Assembly (NCBI GenBank): GCA_965242605.1
Contig: CBDESS010000002.1
Coordinates: 434,001-498,000, forward strand
Origin: JAAXHF01 sp965242605
GTDB taxonomy: Bacteria; Desulfobacterota; Binatia; Bin18
Reading direction: 5' to 3'
Length of the DNA stretch: 64,000 bases
A model generated the notes under the pieces. That model made no database searches and was not told the origin of the DNA. It was given only the letters and a program-made list of their open reading frames with translations. Numbering within the stretch: the stretch's first letter is position 1; every line of letters starts with the position of its first letter. A program made the position numbers and the translations under genes. This document shows, one piece after another, positions 45,869-54,155 of the stretch.

Positions 45869-46693
45869 TCAGGGGCTCAGGAATTGGCGTACCATGTCGG
45901 CCACCCGGTGGGGCTGTTCCAGCAGCAGGCCATGGCCCGAGCCTGGGACACCGATGAGCTCGGCACCGGCAATCCCGGTCTGAAAAAGCTGGCCAAGGGC
46001 GGGCGGGGCGAGCTTGTCCTGCTCAGCCCAGATAATCCGGGTTGGCGCGGTGATCCGAAACAGCCGCTCTTTGAGCCGCGGGTTATACAGACAGGGCGGT
46101 TTCCAGCCCAGCCTGGCGGCGACCATCTGGGCTTTGTAGAACAGCAGGGTTGCCGCTGGAGACATGTCGTCGGGGATGGCACCTCGCGCGAATTCGGAGT
46201 GTGGGTCGTGGAAGATCAGCTCGCGGACTTCGTGCTGACCGCCCTCGGCTTTTGGCGTGACCGCATAGAAGAAATTGCCGATCCGCGCCTCGGGCGTCGA
46301 GACTCCGAGCGGGTTGATGAGCACCAGCTTGTGCAGGCGGTGTGAGTAGCGGCTGGCAAACTCGGCGGCTACCCAGCCACCCAGGGACGCGCCGACCAGA
46401 TTCACCGTGTCAAGTCCCAGCGCATCCAGCACATCGAGGCAGAAAAAGACCGCGTCTTCGATGCTGTCAAGTTGGTCAAAGCCCTCGCTGTCGGCATAGC
46501 CGGGCAGGGCCGGCGCACACACGGCAAACGAGGCGGCCAAGATGTCGTGGAAGGCGGTGAAGCCGGCCGGCTCGGGCAGGCTGTGAATATCGGCAACTAT
46601 GCCGTGGAGGTACAGGAGCGGTGGGCCGCTGCCGCCGCGTAAGAGCTGAATCGTCCTGCCACGGACACGAAGCGTCTCGGTTGTCAGAGCCAT
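45869..46693 (-). CDS. Alpha/beta hydrolase
   Basis: A 274-residue alpha/beta-hydrolase fold protein. PPLLYLHGIVAD provides the oxyanion region, VNLVGASLGGWVAAEFA the nucleophile elbow (GxSxG with Ser ~100), RIIWAEQDKLAPP the acid and PGSGHGLLLEQPHRVADMVRQFL the His. It starts 15 bases after the stop of an LLM flavin oxidoreductase on the same strand; such pairs often act in degradation of small lactones, esters or xenobiotics, but the substrate is unknown. Confidence 0.9.
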   Translation of the reverse strand: MALTTETLRVRGRTIQLLRGGSGPPLLYLHGIVADIHSLPEPAGFTAFHDILAASFAVCAPALPGYADSEGFDQLDSIEDAVFFCLDVLDALGLDTVNLVGASLGGWVAAEFASRYSHRLHKLVLINPLGVSTPEARIGNFFYAVTPKAEGGQHEVRELIFHDPHSEFARGAIPDDMSPAATLLFYKAQMVAARLGWKPPCLYNPRLKERLFRITAPTRIIWAEQDKLAPPALGQLFQTGIAGAELIGVPGSGHGLLLEQPHRVADMVRQFLSP

Positions 46694-46708
46694 ACCATGT
46701 CTTTCCTG

Positions 46709-47941
46709 TCAGGCCTGGGCTTCGGCCTGGTAAGCGTGGACTCCGGGCAGCCCGGCAAACGCGGCGTCGGCGTGTTTGCGGACATAGGGAAAGACATCGT
46801 GAGCCAGGAACTCCAGATTTTTGCGGGTCAGATGGTCGGGCAGGCTGCCGAACTGGGGCAGGGCGAGGATGTTCCCGACCTTGAACTCGAGTACATAGCG
46901 CAGCAGTTTTTCGCGCACGGTTTCCGGGCTGCCGATGAGGACCGAGCCGCCGGCCTCGACGTCGTCCCAGGTGGTGGCGTGGCCGAGCTGCCAGCGGGCA
47001 TGACCGCCGCCGGGGTCGTTCAGCTTTTGCAGCCGTTCCAGGGATTTCAGCGAGGTATAGCCCGGCGGCATCCATGTCCGTCCCTTGCCGGCAAACCCCT
47101 TGAGGAGTTTGTCAATAAAATACCAGATATGCTCCTCGGCCTCCTCGCGCGCTTTGTGCTCGGTCTCGGCCACATACATGGGCACCAGCCAGCCCAGCAT
47201 TTCGGGGTGGTAGGGATGTTTGCCGACCCGCTCAACCGTCTGCTGGAAGAAGGCGGCGTTCTGGCGGAATGATTCGACATGGGAATAGGTCAGGGCGGCA
47301 TAGGTGAAACCACGCTCGGCTACCAGTTCCATGGTCTCCACGCTGCCCACGCCAGGAATCCAGATGGGCGGGTGGGGCTGCTGGACCGGGCGCGGCCAGA
47401 CATTGCAGTACTGGAGCTGAAAATGCTTGCCGTCCCAGCTGAAGGGGCCCGGGTCGGTCCAGGCTTTGACAATCAGGTCGGTGGCTTCCCGAAAACGCTC
47501 CCGGGCATAGGTCGGGTTGATATTATAGGAATAGTATTCTGGACCGCCGCCGACCACAAAGCCGGCGTCAAACCGACCCCGAAACATATTGTCCAGCATG
47601 GCGAACTCTTCGGCGACCTTGAGCGGTACCTCATGCAGCGGCAGCCCGTTGCCCAGGACCATCACCCGGGCGGTCTGAACCCGCTGGGACAGGGCCGCGG
47701 CGACCAGATTGGGCGAGGGCATCATACCGTAGGCGTTCTGGTGGTGTTCGTTGATGACCACCCCATCAAAGCCGAGTTCATCCGCATAGGCCAGCTGGTC
47801 AATGTACTGATGGTAGACCTGCGGGCCACGCTCGGGGTCAAACAGGCCATTTGAGCAGGTCACCCAGGCCGTATCATAGGTGTCCTCAAAGTTGTCCGGC
47901 AGGTGTGGCCAGGGCATCAGGTGGAACATCCAGAATTTCAT
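46709..47941 (-). CDS. LLM class flavin-dependent oxidoreductase
   Basis: A 410-residue luciferase-like monooxygenase (bacterial luciferase / F420-type TIM barrel). YADELGFDGVVINEHHQN, LVAAALSQRVQTARVMVLGNGLPLHEVPLKVAEEFAMLDNMFRGRFDAGFVVGGGPEY and PHPPIWIPGVGSVETMELVAERGFTYAAL are typical. FMN versus F420 use cannot be decided. GGAGG lies before the ATG, and the hydrolase gene follows at 15 bp. These proteins are common in uncultured marine and soil lineages next to hydrolases. Confidence 0.92.
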   Translation of the reverse strand: MKFWMFHLMPWPHLPDNFEDTYDTAWVTCSNGLFDPERGPQVYHQYIDQLAYADELGFDGVVINEHHQNAYGMMPSPNLVAAALSQRVQTARVMVLGNGLPLHEVPLKVAEEFAMLDNMFRGRFDAGFVVGGGPEYYSYNINPTYARERFREATDLIVKAWTDPGPFSWDGKHFQLQYCNVWPRPVQQPHPPIWIPGVGSVETMELVAERGFTYAALTYSHVESFRQNAAFFQQTVERVGKHPYHPEMLGWLVPMYVAETEHKAREEAEEHIWYFIDKLLKGFAGKGRTWMPPGYTSLKSLERLQKLNDPGGGHARWQLGHATTWDDVEAGGSVLIGSPETVREKLLRYVLEFKVGNILALPQFGSLPDHLTRKNLEFLAHDVFPYVRKHADAAFAGLPGVHAYQAEAQA

Positions 47942-48081
47942 CGCGCCTCCTCAGTGAACGAGCGTTCAGGTGTGGTCTACCACAGCCACCCGGCCTTGCA
48001 AAGGGCTGGCTCCTTAGCGTATGAATCTCTTGTTCAAGACCCGCCTGGAAAAAAGCTGTTCCTGGAAAAGAGCCTCTTGGG

Positions 48082-49656
48082 ATGTCTCTCTCGCCCCGTG
48101 CTCGGCAAGGGGTCCTTGTCTGCATTCTGATGCTGGCGTGTGGAACCCGCCTGTACGGCATAGGCTGGGGTGGGCCGTTTGTCTATCATCCCGACGAGCG
48201 TACAGAGGTTGGCCGGGCAATGCGGATGGTGGCGACTGGAGACCTGCACCCCCATTTTTTTCTCAAGCCGAGCCTGTTTCTTTACCTCCAGGCGGCTGTT
48301 TTCTCCGTCGTGGAGTCTGTGGCCGACAGGCCTGTGTCTGAGGGCATGTACAGCCGGGGGCCCGCGTCACCGGACCCGCCGCCCTCCGCTTTTCTGTACC
48401 ATTGGTGGGGCCGTTGTACCGCGGCCGTGATGGGCGGTGTGTCGGTGTTGCTTGTGTATGCGACAGGCCGGCGGCTCTTCACATCTGGCGTGGGTCTGTG
48501 GGCCGCGTTTTTTCTGAGCATTACGCCGCGGCACGCCCTGGAGTCGCACTACGCCGCGGTTGACGTGCCAGTGACTGCTATGTGTCTGCTGGCCTTTGTA
48601 TTTACTGTGCGGGCTTTTCAGGCCGGGAAACGACAAGACTGGGCGCTGGCCGGCCTGTTCGCCGGATTTGCCGCATCCACAAAGTACCCGGGCGGCCTCA
48701 TCGTGCTGGCCCCTGTCGTGGCCTTGCTCCTCTCGCCGCGGCGCAGCAGGCTTTTTGACCGGACATTCTGGCTCGGCAGTGCCGGCATTGGGGCCGCATC
48801 GCTCATTGGCTTTGTGCTGGGTACGCCTTACGCCGTGCTTGATTTTTCTCAGTTCTTTTGGCAGGGGATTGCCTACGAATGGACCCACTACAGCACCGGC
48901 CACCCTGGACAGGAAGGCCCGGCAAATCACTGGTGGTATGCGCGGAATCTCTTCTCCCACATTCTCGGGCCTTCCCTGAGTATTGCGGCCCTCGCCGGAC
49001 TCGTGCGAAGCCTGCTCCGCCCTGCTCGACAGGGGTTTGTCCTCCTCAGTTTTCCTCTGCTGTACTTTGCTTTTGTCTCCTCTTTTACCGTCCGCTTTGA
49101 GCGTCAGATGATGCCGATCCTGCCGTTTGCCGCGGTCTGGGCCGGGCTGGCATGTGACGCGGCCGGGCGGTGGCTGGCGGAACGCTGCCACGCCTGGCAA
49201 AAGCCTGCCTTGGAGCGATGCATCATCCCTGGGCTTGTGCTGCTCGTTGGAGTGTGGCCCTTACTCGTGGTTCTCCAGGATAGTTATCGTTTCTCCTTGC
49301 CCGATACCCGCTCTGTCGCTTCTGAGTGGATTGAGAAGAATCTTCGCAGGGGGACCCTGGCGCGTGAAGAGTTTACCCCCCAGATGCCCAATCTGCCTGC
49401 CTCACAAGTGCGCTACGAACCCTGGGGCATTGCCAAGCGAGGGCTGGAGGCCTGGCGGGCAGAGGGGGTGACATATCTGATTGTCAGTTCCTGGCTCTAC
49501 GGGCTCTATTTCACCGACCCCGAGAAGTATCATACACAGGTGGAAGGGTATCAGCGGATTTTTCAACTTCCCCTGGTGGTCGAGTTTGTGCCTGGTAAGA
49601 CGCACCGGGGACCGCGTATTGGCATCTACGCGCTTGGCGAGTCAGGAGCGGGCTGA
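48082..49656 (+). CDS. GT39-type membrane glycosyltransferase
   Basis: A 524-residue polytopic protein. After helix 1 it carries YHPDERTEVGRAMRM, the acidic first-loop motif, then HFFLKPSLFLYLQA, and ALESHYAAVDVPVTAMCLLAF (the HYA..D loop), followed by AASTKYPGGLIVLAP. This is the usual pattern of family 39 / ArnT-like lipid-sugar-dependent glycosyltransferases. It ends in a soluble domain of ~110 residues. It is distinct from the 702-3143 pair and from the GT-C proteins in the 35-43 kb cluster. Divergent from the LLM oxidoreductase. Sugar and acceptor unknown. Confidence 0.85.
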   Translation: MSLSPRARQGVLVCILMLACGTRLYGIGWGGPFVYHPDERTEVGRAMRMVATGDLHPHFFLKPSLFLYLQAAVFSVVESVADRPVSEGMYSRGPASPDPPPSAFLYHWWGRCTAAVMGGVSVLLVYATGRRLFTSGVGLWAAFFLSITPRHALESHYAAVDVPVTAMCLLAFVFTVRAFQAGKRQDWALAGLFAGFAASTKYPGGLIVLAPVVALLLSPRRSRLFDRTFWLGSAGIGAASLIGFVLGTPYAVLDFSQFFWQGIAYEWTHYSTGHPGQEGPANHWWYARNLFSHILGPSLSIAALAGLVRSLLRPARQGFVLLSFPLLYFAFVSSFTVRFERQMMPILPFAAVWAGLACDAAGRWLAERCHAWQKPALERCIIPGLVLLVGVWPLLVVLQDSYRFSLPDTRSVASEWIEKNLRRGTLAREEFTPQMPNLPASQVRYEPWGIAKRGLEAWRAEGVTYLIVSSWLYGLYFTDPEKYHTQVEGYQRIFQLPLVVEFVPGKTHRGPRIGIYALGESGAG

Positions 49657-49722
49657 CCGTACTGGGCGTGCGGAGGCCGGCCGCGGGGAGCATCCTCGTC
49701 GGGCCGACTCAGGTGTGCCCCG

Positions 49723-51180
49723 CTACTTCCCGCTGGCCAGCTTCCAGCGGTCGCCAAGTTCTTCAGAGACGCTCAGCAGGGTCTCGCGCAGGCTTGTGAC
49801 CATCTCGTCGATCTGCTCTCTGGTGATAATCAGCGGGGGACACAGGGCGATGATGTTGGCTCCGCCCATGCGGGTCAGCAGGCCGCTGCGCAGCGCCCGC
49901 TCCCACACCCTGGCCACCAGCTTGGTCTCGGCGGAAAACATCTCTTTGGTCTGTTTGTCCTTGACCAGCTCAACGGCCGCCACCAGCCCCTTGCCGCGCA
50001 CATCGCCGACAATGGGCAGGTCCTTGAGCGTGGCCAGCGCCTTTTGCAGGTAGCGGCCCTGCTCGCGTGCTCTCCGCACCAGCTTCTCGCGCTTGATGAT
50101 CTCCAGGTTGGCCAGACCCGCGGCGCATACGGTGGGGTGGCCGGTATAGGTGTAGCCGTGCCAGAACGCCTGGTCGCCGGCCTCCACAAAGGTCTGGAAC
50201 ATCTCTTCCTTGAACAGCACTACCCCGAGCGGTAAATAGCCGCTGGTAATGCCCTTGGCCGAGACCAGGATGTCGGGGCCGACACTGGCCGAGGCAAACA
50301 TGGTTCCGGTCCGGCCAAAGCCGGTGATGACCTCGTCACACACCAGCAGGATATTGTGCCGGGTGCAGAGTGCACGGATTTTGGGCAGCCATTCCTTGGG
50401 CGGAACAATCACGCCGCCCACGCCCTGGATCGGTTCGGCCACAAAGGCACCGATCGTGCCGGCTCCTTCACGCTCGATAAGCCGTTCGAGTTCGTCGGCA
50501 CAGTCCACCTGGCAGGCGGGGTAGGTCTTGCCCAACTCACAGCGGTAGCAGTAGGGCCGGGCCATGTGGATGACGCCGGGCAGGCCCGGCTCAACCTGAT
50601 CGTTGAACAGCCCGATGCCGGTCAGGCTGGCCGCCCCGCTGGAGGTGCCGTGGTAGCCCTGTTTGAGCGTAATGAACTTGGTCTTCTTCGGCGTGCCCCT
50701 GGCCTTCCAATAGGCCCGCACGAGGCGAATCATGGTCTCGTTCGATTCGGAGCCGCCCGAGGTGAAAATCACCCGCCGCAGGCCCTTTGGGCCGATTCTG
50801 GTCAGCTTGGTGGCCAGCTCAACGGTCGGGGCCGCGGTCGGGCCGATGAGGGTCGGGGCGAAGGCGAGTTGATCCATCTGGGCGGCGACCGCGCGGGTGA
50901 TTTCTCTGCGACCGTGGCCGATATGCACATTCCACAGCGAGGCCAGCCCATCGAGATAGCGCCTCCCGTCTGTATCCCACAGATAGACGCCCTCGCCCCT
51001 GACAAAGATGGGCAGGCCGCGCTCTTGGTGCATACGCAGCGGCACAAAGCCGTGTACCAGATGGGCCCTGTCCTGGTGCTGTAAGGCTTTGGCCCGTTTG
51101 CTGTCAACAGGTGTTGCCGCGGTGGCAGACCGGGGGCGGAGCGGAATAACCCTGGCCGATTTTTTTGCTGTGTGTGGCAT
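49723..51180 (-). CDS. Class III (omega-type) aminotransferase, PLP-dependent
   Basis: A 485-residue class III aminotransferase. GVYLWDTDGRRYLDGLASLWNVHIGHGR, FTSGGSESNETMIRLVRAY, LKQGYHGTS, FVAEPIQGVGGVIVPP, LLVCDEVITGFGRTGTMFAS and VSAKGITSGYLPLGVVLF (PLP Lys) are all present. The insert MARPYCYRCELGKTYPACQVDCADEL, with several Cys, is characteristic of a subgroup whose substrate is not certain (putrescine/beta-alanine-like amines possible). The N-terminal ~35 residues are basic and probably disordered. GGGAGGAAGG precedes the ATG. Confidence 0.93.
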   Translation of the reverse strand: MPHTAKKSARVIPLRPRSATAATPVDSKRAKALQHQDRAHLVHGFVPLRMHQERGLPIFVRGEGVYLWDTDGRRYLDGLASLWNVHIGHGRREITRAVAAQMDQLAFAPTLIGPTAAPTVELATKLTRIGPKGLRRVIFTSGGSESNETMIRLVRAYWKARGTPKKTKFITLKQGYHGTSSGAASLTGIGLFNDQVEPGLPGVIHMARPYCYRCELGKTYPACQVDCADELERLIEREGAGTIGAFVAEPIQGVGGVIVPPKEWLPKIRALCTRHNILLVCDEVITGFGRTGTMFASASVGPDILVSAKGITSGYLPLGVVLFKEEMFQTFVEAGDQAFWHGYTYTGHPTVCAAGLANLEIIKREKLVRRAREQGRYLQKALATLKDLPIVGDVRGKGLVAAVELVKDKQTKEMFSAETKLVARVWERALRSGLLTRMGGANIIALCPPLIITREQIDEMVTSLRETLLSVSEELGDRWKLASGK

Positions 51181-51216
51181 GCCCTTCCTCCCTGTGGGGT
51201 ACGCTGCGCCTACGCA

Positions 51217-51247
51217 TTGACAGCGTTCCGTTTTGAGGCAGTATACT
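51217..51247 (+). promoter_or_regulatory. Candidate sigma-70-type promoter of aldo/keto reductase
   Basis: TTGACA at 51217-51222 and TATACT at 51242-51247 with a 19-base spacer lie in the 117-bp gap between divergent genes, about 50 bases before the reductase ATG. Both hexamers are good but the spacer is longer than the usual 17 bases. Confidence 0.4.
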
Positions 51248-51297
51248 CCTTTTGTTCCATTTTCCTAAGAGTATCCTGTGGGAGCGGAGGAAGCGAT

Positions 51298-52314
51298 ATG
51301 AAAACGCGCCGCCTGGGCCGAACCGGGCTCAAAGTGTCGGAGCTGTGCCTTGGAACGATGACCTTTGGACGCCAGTGCGACGAAGCGCTGAGCTTTGCCA
51401 TCATGGATACCGCGCTTGAGGCCGGGGTTGATTTTTTTGACACCGCGGATGTCTATCCGGCCGGCGGGGATGCCTCAACGGTTGGCCGTACTGAGGAGAT
51501 TGTCGGCAAGTGGCTCAAGGGCAGACGCGGGCAGATCGTCCTGGCCACCAAGTGCTGGGGCGCAATGGGGCCGTATCCGAACGACCGCGGCCTGTCCCGC
51601 AAACACATTCTGGCCGCCATTGATGAGAGTCTGCGCCGGCTGCACACCGACTATGTTGACCTCTACCAGGTCCACGCGCCTGACCCTGACACCCCGCTTG
51701 ACGAGACCCTGGCGGCGCTTGACGATGTGGTCCGGCAGGGCAAGGCGCGCTACATCGGGTGTTCAAACTTTCAGGCCTGGGTGCTGGCCAAAGCCCTGTG
51801 GACCAGCGATACGCGCCAGCTGGCCCGTTTTGACTGTGTGCAGCCGCGCTATAACATGCTGTTTCGGGAGATCGAGAATGAACTGCTGCCGCTATGCCGC
51901 GATCAAGGCGTCGGCGTTATCCCCTATAACCCCCTGGCCGGCGGTTTTCTGACCGGCAAGCACATGGGCAGCCAGGCCGACCAAGCGCCCTCGTCCAATA
52001 CGCGCTTCGCCCTGGAGGGCCAAGCCGGCAAAAGGTACAAGCAGTGTTACTGGCAGGAAGCCCAGTTTGCCGCGGTGGCCCACCTCCACGAGTTCTTTTC
52101 GGCCCGCAACAAGCCCCTGACCCAGGTCGCCATTGCCTGGGTCCTGGTCCAGCCCGGGATTACGGCCCCGATTGTCGGAGCGACCTCGCCCGAGCAGTTG
52201 CGTCAATCGCTGCCCGCGGTTGAGTTGAGCCTGGACGAAGAGGAGCGGGCGGTGTGTGACGCAGTGTGGTTTGCGCTCCCCCGGCGTACCGACCCGGCGG
52301 TGGCGCTGCGCTAG
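51298..52314 (+). CDS. Aldo/keto reductase
   Basis: A 338-residue NADPH-type aldo/keto reductase. MKTRRLGRTGLKVSELCLGTMTFG, FFDTADVYPAG (Asp and Tyr of the tetrad), ILATK-type VLATKCWG, YVDLYQVHAPDPDTPLDETLAALDDVVRQGKARYIGCSNF, VQPRYNMLFREIENELLPLC and the C-terminal PGITAPIVGATSPEQLRQSL are all typical of the YhdN/PdxI-like group. GGAGG precedes the ATG at 51298 with seven bases between; the longer upstream frame overlaps the aminotransferase promoter region. Substrate unknown. Confidence 0.93.
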   Translation: MKTRRLGRTGLKVSELCLGTMTFGRQCDEALSFAIMDTALEAGVDFFDTADVYPAGGDASTVGRTEEIVGKWLKGRRGQIVLATKCWGAMGPYPNDRGLSRKHILAAIDESLRRLHTDYVDLYQVHAPDPDTPLDETLAALDDVVRQGKARYIGCSNFQAWVLAKALWTSDTRQLARFDCVQPRYNMLFREIENELLPLCRDQGVGVIPYNPLAGGFLTGKHMGSQADQAPSSNTRFALEGQAGKRYKQCYWQEAQFAAVAHLHEFFSARNKPLTQVAIAWVLVQPGITAPIVGATSPEQLRQSLPAVELSLDEEERAVCDAVWFALPRRTDPAVALR

Positions 52315-52319
52315 GCCCC

Positions 52320-53561
52320 TCACAGCATTTCGTAAAAGCTGCCCTCGCCGGGCACGAACAGGCGGCTGTAGAAGCGCATCGCATAGGAGTCGGTCATGCT
52401 GGCCAGGAAGTCACAGATCACCCGTTTGCGGGCCGGCCCATCGCCCTCACACAAGGCGCGCTGATAGTGCTCGGCCTGCTCTTCGGGCAGCAGGCCGACC
52501 GATTCCTGGCCCTGGTCACAGACCTGAAACAAGCGCCGCAAGACCTCTTTGCCCTTGTAGCTCAGGGTGCTGACGCGCGGGTTGCGGATCACCTTCTGCG
52601 ACTCAAAGGCTTTCAGCACCTCAATGCGCACCCGCTCGGAGAAGGCCGCGTCAATGCGCCCATTCGGTTGCCGGCTGACCGTGGTGGCAAAGGCGCAGAT
52701 GAGATCGCGGGTCAGCATCTTATGCGCCGCCCGCCCGGCCGTGTGTTCCAGAGATTCGAGCTGGGCCGCAATCTGGCCGAGGACCGCCCGGACTGTTTCG
52801 GCGTCGATCGTCCGTCGCCAGGCGGTGAGCGCGGTGTTGACCTCGGGAACCAGCCGTTGGGCCGCAAAGCGGTGAAAATCGGCCACTGTAATCAGTCCGG
52901 CCTGGAGGCTGTCTTCAAGGTCATGCACCGAATAGGCGATATCATCGGCCACATCCATAATCTGGCACTCCGGGCTGCGTTGCTGGCCGCTGCCGGTCAA
53001 GCGGGTAACAGCCTCGACCAACTCACGGTCTGCGGCGTAATAGCCCTTGGGCGGTTCACGCCGGGCCGGCGTCAGGGCCTGGGGGTCAAGACAGGTCTTG
53101 TACTTCAGCAGGCCGTCGAGGCTGGGGTAGGTGAGGTTCAGGCCGGCGTAGGCGCTGTGTTTGCGCTCCAGGCGGGTGACGATGCGAAAGGTCTGGGCGT
53201 TGCTCTCAAAGCCGCCGGAGTCATGCATGCAGGCGTGCAGCAGGCGTTCGCCGGCGTGTCCGAACGGCGGGTGGCCGAGGTCGTGGGCCAGACAGATCGT
53301 CTCGACCAGGTCGGTATCCGCGCCCAGCGACAGGGCAATCCCCTTGGCGATCTGAGCGACTTCGAGCGAGTGGGTGAGGCGGGTCCGAAAAAAATCGCCC
53401 TCATACACCCCAAACACCTGGGTTTTGCCCTGGAGGCGACGGAACGCCGCGGAATGAATAATCCGCGCCCGGTCGTGTTCAAACTCGGAGCGTTGGTCGT
53501 TGGCCGGCCGGGGCGGCTCCGGGGTGTACCGCGGGGCGTGTGAGGGACGGGCAAATTGCAC
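52320..53561 (-). CDS. dgt: Deoxyguanosinetriphosphate triphosphohydrolase-like protein (HD domain)
   Basis: A 413-residue HD-domain dNTPase. FEHDRARIIHSAAFRRLQGKTQVFGVYEGDFFRTRLTHSLEVAQIA opens the fold, AHDLGHPPFGHAGERLLHACM holds the HD metal ligands, and MDVADDIAYSVHDLEDSLQAGLI holds the distal Asp. It converts dGTP or other dNTPs to nucleoside plus triphosphate. GTG start at 53561 with AAAAGGAG eight bases upstream; the longer frame to 53663 has no such site and overlaps the promoter-like region of the small-peptide locus. Its stop lies six bases from the convergent reductase stop. Confidence 0.94.
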   Translation of the reverse strand: MQFARPSHAPRYTPEPPRPANDQRSEFEHDRARIIHSAAFRRLQGKTQVFGVYEGDFFRTRLTHSLEVAQIAKGIALSLGADTDLVETICLAHDLGHPPFGHAGERLLHACMHDSGGFESNAQTFRIVTRLERKHSAYAGLNLTYPSLDGLLKYKTCLDPQALTPARREPPKGYYAADRELVEAVTRLTGSGQQRSPECQIMDVADDIAYSVHDLEDSLQAGLITVADFHRFAAQRLVPEVNTALTAWRRTIDAETVRAVLGQIAAQLESLEHTAGRAAHKMLTRDLICAFATTVSRQPNGRIDAAFSERVRIEVLKAFESQKVIRNPRVSTLSYKGKEVLRRLFQVCDQGQESVGLLPEEQAEHYQRALCEGDGPARKRVICDFLASMTDSYAMRFYSRLFVPGEGSFYEML

Positions 53562-53663
53562 GACGCTGGCTCCTTTTACTGGCCGCCCAGGATACACACG
53601 CGAGGGTGCTGTTCGCAAGCGGGCGAGGCGGGACAGATATTTTTGACTTGAATGTTGTCTCAT

Positions 53664-53692
53664 TTGACAGACCGGGCGAAATAGAGTAGGTT
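53664..53692 (+). promoter_or_regulatory. Candidate promoter of small-peptide locus
   Basis: TTGACA at 53664-53669 is a perfect -35 hexamer. With a 17-base spacer the -10 position reads TAGGTT at 53687-53692, which matches only partly. Transcription from here would give a leader of about 60 bases that contains the two inverted repeats upstream of the 67-residue peptide. Confidence 0.35.
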
Positions 53693-53708
53693 AGATTCCA
53701 GCGCTATA

Positions 53709-53729
53709 TATCCCTGCACAGCAGGGATA
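53709..53729 (+). promoter_or_regulatory. Perfect inverted repeat in leader of small-peptide gene
   Basis: TATCCCTG, a five-base spacer (CACAG) and CAGGGATA form a perfect eight-pair dyad (arms 53709-53716 and 53722-53729). It may be an RNA hairpin in the leader or an operator for a dimeric regulator. No T-run follows. Confidence 0.5.
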
Positions 53730-53732
53730 ATT

Positions 53733-53750
53733 CTAACATGCGTTTGTTAG
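53733..53750 (+). promoter_or_regulatory. Inverted repeat overlapping the ribosome binding site
   Basis: CTAACA (53733-53738), a six-base loop and TGTTAG (53745-53750) form a six-pair stem. The 3' arm overlaps the first bases of the AGGAGG ribosome site (53749-53754) of the 67-residue peptide, so the stem could restrict translation initiation. Confidence 0.45.
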
Positions 53751-53759
53751 GAGGCTTAT

Positions 53760-53963
53760 ATGAAAGAAGCAGCGAAAGCATCTGCGGCTGCCGGTATCGG
53801 GGCTGCTGTTGGGAAGGCTCTTGTTGCATCAAAAGGGCTTGCAGCAGTCGGTGTCCTTGGTAAAGGTGCCAGTTTCGGCGCTGCGGCTGGTCCTGTTGGA
53901 ATCGCAGCAGGTGCCCTTGGTGGTCTTGCCGTTTATGGCATTTACCGACTTTGCACCGATTAA
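53760..53963 (+). CDS. Gly/Ala-rich hydrophobic peptide of 67 residues
   Basis: Excellent ribosome site AGGAGG five bases before the ATG. The product is made almost only of A, G, V, L and a few K. It starts MKEAAKASAAAGIGAAVGKA and then shows many small-xxx-small (GxxxG/AxxxG) spacings through SFGAAAGPVGIAAGALGGLAVYG, and ends YRLCTD. The composition suggests one or two membrane-inserting helices, as in class II bacteriocins, holin-like or type I toxin-like peptides; none of these is established. There is no cleavable signal and no double-glycine leader with conserved upstream motif. The base composition is lower in GC than the neighbours. I do not recognise a family. Confidence 0.75.
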   Translation: MKEAAKASAAAGIGAAVGKALVASKGLAAVGVLGKGASFGAAAGPVGIAAGALGGLAVYGIYRLCTD

Positions 53964-53971
53964 CCTTTCCT

Positions 53972-53999
53972 TGGCCCTTCCTAGTTATGAGGAGGGCCA
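53972..53999 (+). promoter_or_regulatory. Intergenic hairpin whose 3' arm contains a ribosome binding site
   Basis: TGGCCCT(T)CCT at 53972-53982, a seven-base loop and AGGAGGGCCA at 53990-53999 form a ten-pair stem with one bulged T. It starts nine bases after the stop of the 67-residue gene. The 3' arm includes AGGAGG, the only plausible ribosome site for the following short frame. Without a T-run it is not a canonical terminator; attenuation, mRNA stabilisation or translational gating are possible. Confidence 0.5.
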
Positions 54000-54155
54000 C
54001 TGCATTCCCATTTTCCCGTTGCCTTTCGGCTACTGGCATTCGCTTCTTGGGGCCTCCTATTCCCACTAAGGGATTCAGCCTTCCTTACGGTTGGCTTACT
54101 GTGGGTCTGGGGAGGTCTTGGCCTTGTGAGTGATTTATTGGGGAGGGAAGCATAA
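54000..54155 (+). CDS. Possible two-helix membrane peptide of 51 residues (non-ATG start)
   Basis: A frame opening with CTG at 54000, four bases after AGGAGG, encodes a 51-residue product with two clear hydrophobic segments, FPVAFRLLAFASWGLLFPL and AFLTVGLLWVWGGLGLVSDLL, separated by a short charged turn (RDS). The other two frames give no membrane pattern, although one has an ATG at 53987. It directly follows the 67-residue peptide gene. A partner, immunity or antitoxin-like function is only a guess. CTG starts are rare and the start is the weak point of the call. Confidence 0.35.
   Translation: MHSHFPVAFRLLAFASWGLLFPLRDSAFLTVGLLWVWGGLGLVSDLLGREA

Noticed and set aside
47995..48030. Possible promoter (TTGCAA ... 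TATGAA) before the GT39-type gene
   Set aside because: Both hexamers match poorly; not distinguishable from chance.
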